A stretch of 64,000 bases of DNA, taken from contig JTDE01000287.1 in NCBI GenBank assembly GCA_014338405.1, positions 35,394 to 99,393 of the forward strand, given 5' to 3'. The position numbers and the translations under genes are program-made. Source of the stretch: Paragonimus skrjabini miyazakii. Lineage: Eukaryota; Platyhelminthes; Trematoda; Plagiorchiida; Troglotrematidae. The notes under the pieces are model-generated. The model made no database searches. It was given only the letters and a program-made list of their open reading frames with translations, and was not told the origin of the DNA. Position 1 is the stretch's first letter, and each line of letters begins with the position of its first letter. This document shows, piece after piece, positions 57,124 to 64,000 of the stretch.

Positions 57124-59339
57124 CTAAAATTCCAAACCTTTCGTTGCATACCAAAAGTGAATATTGTTAAATATCTCATCTTCTTATTGATCCATAATGA
57201 AAGTGTGCAATTCCAAGCCCCGCTGTGCTATTCACATACATATATTACATACATTCTGATCACAGATACACATATGGATCTTTTAAACATTAGAGCATTT
57301 TTCCAACATCTGTCAGTTTTTGTTAATCGCATTTCATTGCTACGGGCAGTACTTGGCATCGTGTAGTGTGTGTTATGTAGAAAAGATTAAAAGTTGATAA
57401 TCTACTCATGTCGGATGAGTAAAAACACAATTGAAAATGTGAAATGACCGGTTCTGTTGAGGGTTTTTGAAAGTGTGATCAATAAGCTTAAATCTCGGTT
57501 CACACAGAAGCTGACGGACTTCATTCACTTCGTACAGGTTGAAACCCATTAAATGGACTGAACTAAAATTTTACTTGTTCGTTATGGTTTTCGGAACGAC
57601 CGGAGAAACGTCTTTAATTTCGTTGTAGCTCAGGAATTTAGACGATCCTCTGGCTTCCAAATGTAGTTATTTTGATGTGGCATTTACGTGTTATTCTCGA
57701 TTACCTGCTCAATGAACGATCAAAGTTTCCTGGGCAGTGGTTTTGATTTTGAAAATGACTAGATTTTCTGGTATAATCACGTTGTAGATCTGCGAAAGAA
57801 TCCATTCGGATTGGTAATTGCTGCAAGGTAGCATCTGCACAACTGGACAACCAATAGCGGGTTGATCAGCTTATTTGACCACGACCAGAACAGCTGATAA
57901 TTGACAAGTGGTTTTCATACTGTTCAGTCTGAACCACACACTCCACAGTCCAAACACAGTGACATTCAGTTGTTTTTGATTAGAATGGGCAGGTGATAAC
58001 TGTGTCGTTTGATGAGAGCCGAAAAAAACTAAGAACAGGTGAAAGTGAGAAGGTGTTAAACTGTGCCCATTCAAGTGTACACAATCTGGGAATAATGAGG
58101 CAGTGGTAAACAAGGTTGTCTTATACAAGCATGAGTTGGGGTTCAACTCTCGGCAGAGATAGCAAGATTCACTGTTGTTCAGCTTCAGTCAAGACTAGTG
58201 CCTCTTTTCCGATGCGTTCATCTGTAAAGGTTTTGAAAACACAAAAGCGGCGACGAACTCTGAAGAGCATTCATTTTATGTAAACTATCTTACTTCGTTG
58301 GAATTGTACGGACTATTCAGTGCCTGGTTTATTGTGGACGAGCAGTCTACAATCATGGGATTTGTTCAAAGGTGTACGTGCTATCTTAGACGTCTGTTGC
58401 TGCATGGCAGTATGATTCCTAATGGCTCCACCATAAAGGTTATGTTTTATTAACACCGACCGACAGCGTGGATGATACGTTAGGACCTGGTCCCCATCAA
58501 ACGTACTTAACCATGACGCTCCAATCATCAACCCAACATTAAACCCCGACCTAAACGATCGACATTCACGTGACTTCTACAATGTCCTAGTATCATTAAA
58601 AAATCGGAACCGATTCGCGCACATTCAACTGATCAACATAAGCAGCTTTTTCTTTAGGTAGCAATAGTTTTAATTGGATTTCTATTAGCTCATATTAAAT
58701 GATTGCACTTCAGAGTAGATAAAGCATCCATTAGCAAAAATTACGATCCTTTAAAGGAAAGAATAAGTGAACGCAGGAAATGAAAGCACTTCCGTTAATT
58801 TTGGCGCACAAATCGTTTAATTTATACTTTTATCTCTACTAGGAGTGAGCCATTAATTTGTTAATTATCTCCCTTTATATAAAATGCAATTATCTAGTAA
58901 CTCTTGAAACAGACAGCTCCTGTGGATAAATCTGCTTGTTGTGTTTCATTAGTGTTCAAAGTGTCTCTGTGCGTTCAGAGAGAAGCCGTGAACACAAAGC
59001 CAAATATAAGTGATGGCCACTTTCTACCGGCCTTTCGTGTATATATTCCGAATTGGATCTTCACCGTCCCGACGAAGTTGGTTACCGAGACAGTAATTAT
59101 ATGGTTGTCCTTGCGACATTCACAGAAGATTCACAGGTGACTTGTTGAGCGTTTGGCTTACCGACAATTATACAACTAAATTCTCTAATGGTATAAAAGT
59201 GTTCCTTTTGATAGGTCATAAGAGTGGATGGTCTTTGTTATTTTAACGTTGGAGCATTCTTGGGGACGGTAGAACAAACATGTTATATGTTGATGATATG
59301 TAGTTTGGAAAAATGGGTGATTTTGAAAAGATCCAACTG

Positions 59340-59445
59340 CGGAAAATCAAAGCTTCGGCCGAACTCGAACCAGCGACATGCAGCTGTCGGGTATAGTGTT
59401 CCACTCGCTGGTTCGAGTATAGCTGGAACCCAGAATTTCCGTAAG
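59340..59445. repeat. Head-to-head tRNA-like SINE relics forming a hairpin
   Basis: ACTCGAACCAGCGA (59363-59376) is the exact complement of TCGCTGGTTCGAGT (59405-59418): a 14-bp stem with a 28-base loop. Each arm is a tRNA box B (GGTTCGAG). On the - strand, the left arm is followed by GGCCGAAGCTTTGATTTTCC, the same tail as the SINEs at 24.5 and 31.2 kb; on the + strand, the right arm is followed by AGCTGGAACCCAGAATTTCC. It is therefore two abutting SINE pieces in opposite directions. Confidence 0.65.
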
Positions 59446-61181
59446 TACATCTTTTATAATGTACTGTGTATTGCTGGTCATCGCCATATCCATCGAATTC
59501 GTTTGTTGTAAACCGGTCAACTGAATAAGCGAAGCAAAACACAGCATAGCGGAAAGTAAGACACCTCTGTTTATTTTGTTCCCTTGGCCCAGTTGATTCC
59601 GTTTGCATTACAGCACTTGTTTAGGATCACAGGCAGCTTCGTTTGTGAGTACTATAGTGCGTACATTCGGGAACTAAAAAGCAGGTCTCAGCGCCAAGAA
59701 GACGAGGGATCAGAAGCAACTATTGCGGCAGTGCGTACGCACTATTGGGGACTTGCCATCAAAACGAATGACAGTGTACTCTTTTCCAATGTGTATGAAT
59801 ACGTGTCAGTCATGCAAATGAGTGTCCTATGTTCTAGCATAATCTGTACGGGATTTCATGCAATAAATAACCTGACAGACCAGGCGTCTTTTGCGGTCAT
59901 AACACTTTTATCCGCGTTGCTTATGTCAAGGCTGTGACCCACGCACACATTTATAACGGCCCACACTTTTGAGGGATGTTGCTACCCGAACTCAACGAAT
60001 GTGTCTCAGTGACATGGCTATTCATAGTCAGCCACCGGTATTCATTGCAACATGTCAAACAATTACACATGATTGTTTTTGACCGTTAATACAGTTTGCA
60101 GATTCTTTCATAAAGTGAAAAAGCCTATTTAAACAAATGTATCTGGTTGATGAAGTGATATTGCACAACAATCCGTCAACAACAACAATCAATGTCCACA
60201 CATGTTCACACATAAAAACTTATTTCAACTTATTCCATTCGTACACTATGTCTTGCTTGTTATCATTGAAACCACCGGTTACTCAAACTGATGAAATAAA
60301 CCGTCCCTCTCAAAGCAGTTTGCGTGCATTTACCTACGTACGTATAGAAAATATTTACAAACAGTGAAATACGTTCAGCCAACAACTTACTGGGCATCGA
60401 CTCTCTGGGCCGATTACAACAGAAACAATTCTTGCACTGACTCATCCGGGTGGGACGCATCTCTAAATTACAAACACTGCCAAAACAGAAGGGAGAAGAA
60501 AAAGGAAAACATCGAAAAAACAGTCAATTTATTGACTTGATACAACAGTCCCAGATGAGAAGAGTTTGTCGATTGGAAGATGTTTAAATGTATACTGTTG
60601 ACAAAAGTAACCATTCTGAAACTTGTGCAGTCACATGTATAACAATGTACTATCCTCAAAATTACGTGACAGACTGACATGAATGACACAATCGGGGTAA
60701 TATTCAACATCAAATGTCGCTTCTCATAAATCAGCCAATATGGCGGGCCTTTCAAATTATTAAATAATAAGGTCTTTGTACAGACGATTCATACATTTTC
60801 AGGGAGATCTACGAATAATCAATCTTTTACCGAGTAAAACAACACTACTAAAAAAATTTTCTCTAGATCTTTTTACGCAACCTCACATCCGCAGAACATC
60901 ATTTTGCTCAATAAATTACCAACACCGGGGATTTACACAATTATGATGAGGTGTGGTTATAGCTTGACACAGTTATGTGGCTATTTGCTATTGATAAACC
61001 ATTAGCAAAGTGAGAAGTTTATGTGTTATGACTGTTATCCTCGCTCAAAAATTCCTACGGGAAGAACAGAGAAGGTGCTTCAGCGCAGTCTGGGAAACCA
61101 GACAATGGCCACGGTGTCAGATCAAACAAAAGACGAACCGTAAAAAGTCTCATTTAAAAGCTATACAATGAGAGTACTCAC

Positions 61182-61426
61182 TTGTTCTCTACCGGATTGC
61201 TCATCAGTTGATTCAAATCACAGTCGATGTCGTTTAGAAACTTGTCCAAATCATCCGGTTTGTCTTTGGGTAAACTTTTGCCTAACGGAAACGACAGATA
61301 TTGCGGAAAGGAGTGGTCGTCCATGTAAACCGAACGGAAGCTGACTTCCAGATTGTAGTCCAGTATGCTCGAGGTTTGAAAATCTTCATCATCGTCTCCG
61401 AAGGGGTTCATTACACACAAGGCAAC
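61182..61426 (-). CDS. Bestrophin B calcium-clasp exon
   Basis: The acceptor CTCGATTAG precedes 61426 and the donor GTGAGT follows 61182. It encodes VALCVMNPFGDDDEDFQTSS, then ILDYNLEVSFRSVYM and an acidic tail (PKDKPDDLDKFLNDIDCD) to PVEN and two bases of a codon. The clasp acids GDDDEDF are identical to those of gene A. The tail is seven codons longer than in gene A, and the sequences diverge quickly after the VYM motif. Confidence 0.94.
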
Positions 61427-62031
61427 CTAATCGAGAGTAGGATTTATGACAAAAGTGGACTGATTGTATTATGCACAAAAATTCAAACGTCTCTATTTAC
61501 GGTTTCAAAAAAAAAAACGATCTACTGCTTAGCATAATAGGTCAGAAAAGGAGCAGAAACCCTGAGTTTCAACCCTAGTATAGAATGCTTTGCACCGACT
61601 TGCAAATCTCACATTGTTTTACTATGAGTTTTACTATGAACTTCCAGATGACATCCAAGTCTGACTCTTATTTTCTGGAGTTAATGGTATTGGTTGAGAA
61701 CCGGATCGGTTTCAGTACTTGAGAACTGGTTCAGCCATACCCGAAACAATAATCCTTGCTTTTGCTTAGTCTTGTTCTGTTATGGAATATTTAATTCGCG
61801 CCATAAATGATTTTGTTTAGTAAGTCAACCACAACAACAAAATACCACATGGTGCTAAGTTTTTTCCAGATGACTTACTTTCAACCAACCCATAAGAAAC
61901 AGAAAGGAGAATATACTAAAAATTGGAACGTATAGATCGATTTTCCCAGTGTCTTCGTTTTGACGACTCTCCACGAATTGACACGCGAAGATCTGACACA
62001 TGAAGTAGCTGTAGACAGCAATGATCACTAC
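61182..62031 (-). CDS. Bestrophin gene B, calcium-activated anion channel (partial, two exons)
   Basis: Two exons (62031-61879 and 61426-61182) joined across a 452-base intron encode the third and fourth membrane helices and the calcium clasp of a second bestrophin. It runs toward gene A. The shared intron position and phases (0 then 2) and about 70% residue identity in the membrane exon show that the genes are paralogues. Upstream exons (neck helix and cytosolic helices) are not in 62032-64000, so they lie beyond the right edge. The 3' end is uncertain; one candidate is at 56970-57123. Confidence 0.93.
61427..61878 (-). other. Short intron of bestrophin B
   Basis: A 452-base intron, GT (61878-61877) to AG (61428-61427), without recognised repeats. 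The homologous intron of gene A is 8389 bases. Confidence 0.85.
61879..62031 (-). CDS. Bestrophin B membrane-helix exon
   Basis: A 153-base exon, phase 0 at both ends. It encodes VVIIAVYSYFMCQIFACQF, a loop (ESRQNEDTGK), then IDLYVPIFSIFSFLFLMGWLK. Compared with gene A exon 5, it has one extra loop residue. The flanking AG (before 62031) and GTAAGT (61878 downward) are clear. Confidence 0.94.
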
Positions 62032-64000
62032 CTAAAAAAGGGTTGGAAGAGAGAGAGAGAGTTCAGATAATACACTGAGTATTTTAAATTAATGTTTATG
62101 TGTGTATACGAATGGAATTGCATGTTAAATCATCACATCATCACATCACGTCATTTAGTTGGTTCACTGCAGGTGGTCTCCTGTGATAGCAAACTTTTGT
62201 GTGAATTCTGGTTGCCGCATTACATTTCCACTTGCCAACACATCTTACCGCTCGCGAGATGAGAGGAGTTCTGGTCAACAGTAGACGTTGATGATTTAGC
62301 GACCATTCTTGTGCACTACTTCTAACTCACTCTGTGTTCGAAAGCCCCAAGCATTCGAGATATTTGTACTCGCAACCATTGTCTGTCTGGTGTTTTCATT
62401 TTTTTCGTGTTAATTGTCGCTGGTGCTAAACAAGAATGAAACTAGACACTTCTGTTACTGTTAGGTATTATTTGTAGGCGATTGTGACTGTAGCTTTAGA
62501 CTTTGTTGCATAAAAACCTAGCCATTGATGTCACCAAATGAAGCCCCATAAAAGATTATCAGACAACATTTCTGTAATACCTCATGGGGGTGATCATTGC
62601 TGTCACGGTAAACACATCCGTAAAACACACTCAATTCATACTTGATAATAGCAAAGTTAAACAGATCTTGTGAATGAACACAAACGGCTCATTCATAAAG
62701 ATGAGATAGATCATTATTTAGCATATCATCGGTGTTCATATCCTGGATATATCGGTGGGTTAGCTGACCACATCTAACACAATGCCTGTCATGGCCTAAC
62801 ATGTTAAATCACGCATGAATCAGATGCATTTCCGCTTCTCAGTGCTGACTACTGGTTCGAGTAAGAAGGCAATCAACGTTGAGTGATGAATACACACTCT
62901 ATACACTCATCATCTGATATTCCACTTGGTACTGCTACAATATGCACGATCAGCTGACCTGTATATTCATGCTATGCATGTGACTAGCTGAAGAGGTCCC
63001 TACAGATCTCTATCTGACTGTTTAACAACACCAGTTTATGGCGCTCACGCAATCGCCCACTAAAGTACCTGGTAACAAGAGAACTACAAGATTAATATCT
63101 GCTATCAAGAATGTATTACCAAACAATATTGAAGCTGGAATGAACCAGCGTCAATACCCATACAATCATTACATTAATAGAGGACCGATTCGTAATTTGG
63201 TTTATCATAGAGAGAACATCAGCGATACCGAGAAGAGGAAAGGAAGCACCTCTATGGAAATTCTACAAAACCTGCTGGATAAAGGTACTGAAATTCACAT
63301 TATGATTAGAACTGAATGGATTCGTTATGTGTAGCAATGTTCGTGTTTGTGAAGGCTCATAATCGTGCAGAAATAGACTGGGACACGATACAAAGGGTAA
63401 CAGAAAGGTCTGCCACCAAAATTAATAAACGATCACGAAGAAAGAAATAGGCTTGATTTTGAGTGTATGCATATATTGAGATTTGTAATCACTTGGGATA
63501 CAGTCACACTAATCAACGTGATAAGTGTTTTGTAATCGAACTAAACCGACATGGACTAGTAAATTCCTTTACTTAAGTGTTACTTGCCACTCTTACTGGA
63601 ACCCTGCAAATGAGCCGTACACAGTTTGTAAGGAAAGGCTGGAACAACCTTGTTTGTTTAATACTCCTTCTGGTAACTAGTAGCTTCTTTTACAGTTCAA
63701 CTCTTATCTGACGCATATATGTAAATACATGATTATTATTTGATATTTTCGTGATATTTTACCAGTGTACGGGTAGTTTATTATACAGTACTAAAATCCA
63801 ATCAGATATGAGGCTAAAACCCTTTACATAAGCGTGTGATAACTTTTTGTGACCCTTCCAACATGAACTGTATACTTGTCGAAAGATACCAACACTTTTC
63901 CTGTGTACGACACGCAAGATTCTATAACCTTTTGTAAATATTATATGCCGTTAGTTGACCTTGCATCATAAAATAACACACTGTCCAAAACCATGAACTC
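62032..64000. other. Upstream intron of bestrophin B
   Basis: No counterpart of the short exon 4 (PLAYSQ) or of earlier bestrophin exons was found on the - strand. A 98-codon + strand frame (63038-63334) and a 37-codon frame in another phase (63337-63450) are described separately. Confidence 0.6.
63038..63450 (+). pseudogene. Unrecognised two-frame coding relic, possibly retroelement
   Basis: The frame 63038-63334 (SAIKNVLPNN, YPYNHYINRGPIRNLVYH, EILQNLLDKG) is followed after a stop by an ATG frame, 63337-63450, reading VKAHNRAEIDWDTIQRVTE and ending RSRRK. The A-H-x(4)-IDWD pattern resembles the segment that follows GIY-YIG domains in some retroelement proteins. Similarity is weak; it could be a frameshifted relic or chance. 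Confidence 0.25.

Noticed and set aside
59584..59937. 117-codon + strand frame as a gene
   Set aside because: No recognised domain or convincing splice context; amino-acid composition resembles translated intron.

Overview
This is an animal nuclear window of introns and dispersed repeats. The long introns with GT/AG borders, the moderate AT bias, the two assembly gaps and the mix of Penelope-like, Ty3/gypsy and non-LTR retroelement fragments with tRNA-derived SINEs most resemble a parasitic flatworm, probably a digenean fluke. That assignment rests on family resemblance read by eye, not on a search. Nothing looks bacterial or viral, and there is no CRISPR array or operon.

The only convincing host genes are two bestrophin (calcium-activated chloride channel) genes that converge. 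Gene A is on the + strand, with six coding exons between 4729 and 28218. All six join with matching intron phases and cover the channel from its second membrane helix to the calcium-clasp motif; the first exon or exons and the 3' end were not found. Gene B is on the - strand, with two exons at 61880-62031 (61879-62031 including the last base) and 61182-61426, homologous to gene A exons 5 and 6; its 5' part lies beyond the right edge. One feature of gene A stands out: exon 2 carries 99 extra in-frame codons (5938-6234) at a place where other bestrophins run straight on.

The rest of the window is repeat. Between 1 and 4.7 kb lie a perfect 16-bp hairpin, a truncated Penelope-like fragment, a head-to-head SINE pair and a foldback element. 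Gene A introns (4.9-28 kb) hold a 425-bp inverted repeat pair (9.66/11.5 kb), a foldback MITE with a 9-bp target duplication (17.7-18.3 kb), a 79-bp inverted repeat pair 3.3 kb apart (19.7/23.1 kb), a young Penelope-like copy with a GIY-YIG domain (24.6-25.6 kb), a CpG-dense patch beside it, and another SINE. Between the two genes (28-61 kb) lie two non-LTR (LINE) remnants, a dead Ty3/gypsy element (37.8-39.5 kb), two more Penelope-like fragments (41.4 and 49.4-50.9 kb) and two N gaps (33709-33808, 47014-47278). The first gap appears to contain almost no missing sequence, because the LINE protein reads across it.

No undescribed multi-gene system was found. The best leads are the 99-residue bestrophin insertion, the convergent bestrophin pair, and the unusual number of inverted (foldback) repeat structures within one gene.
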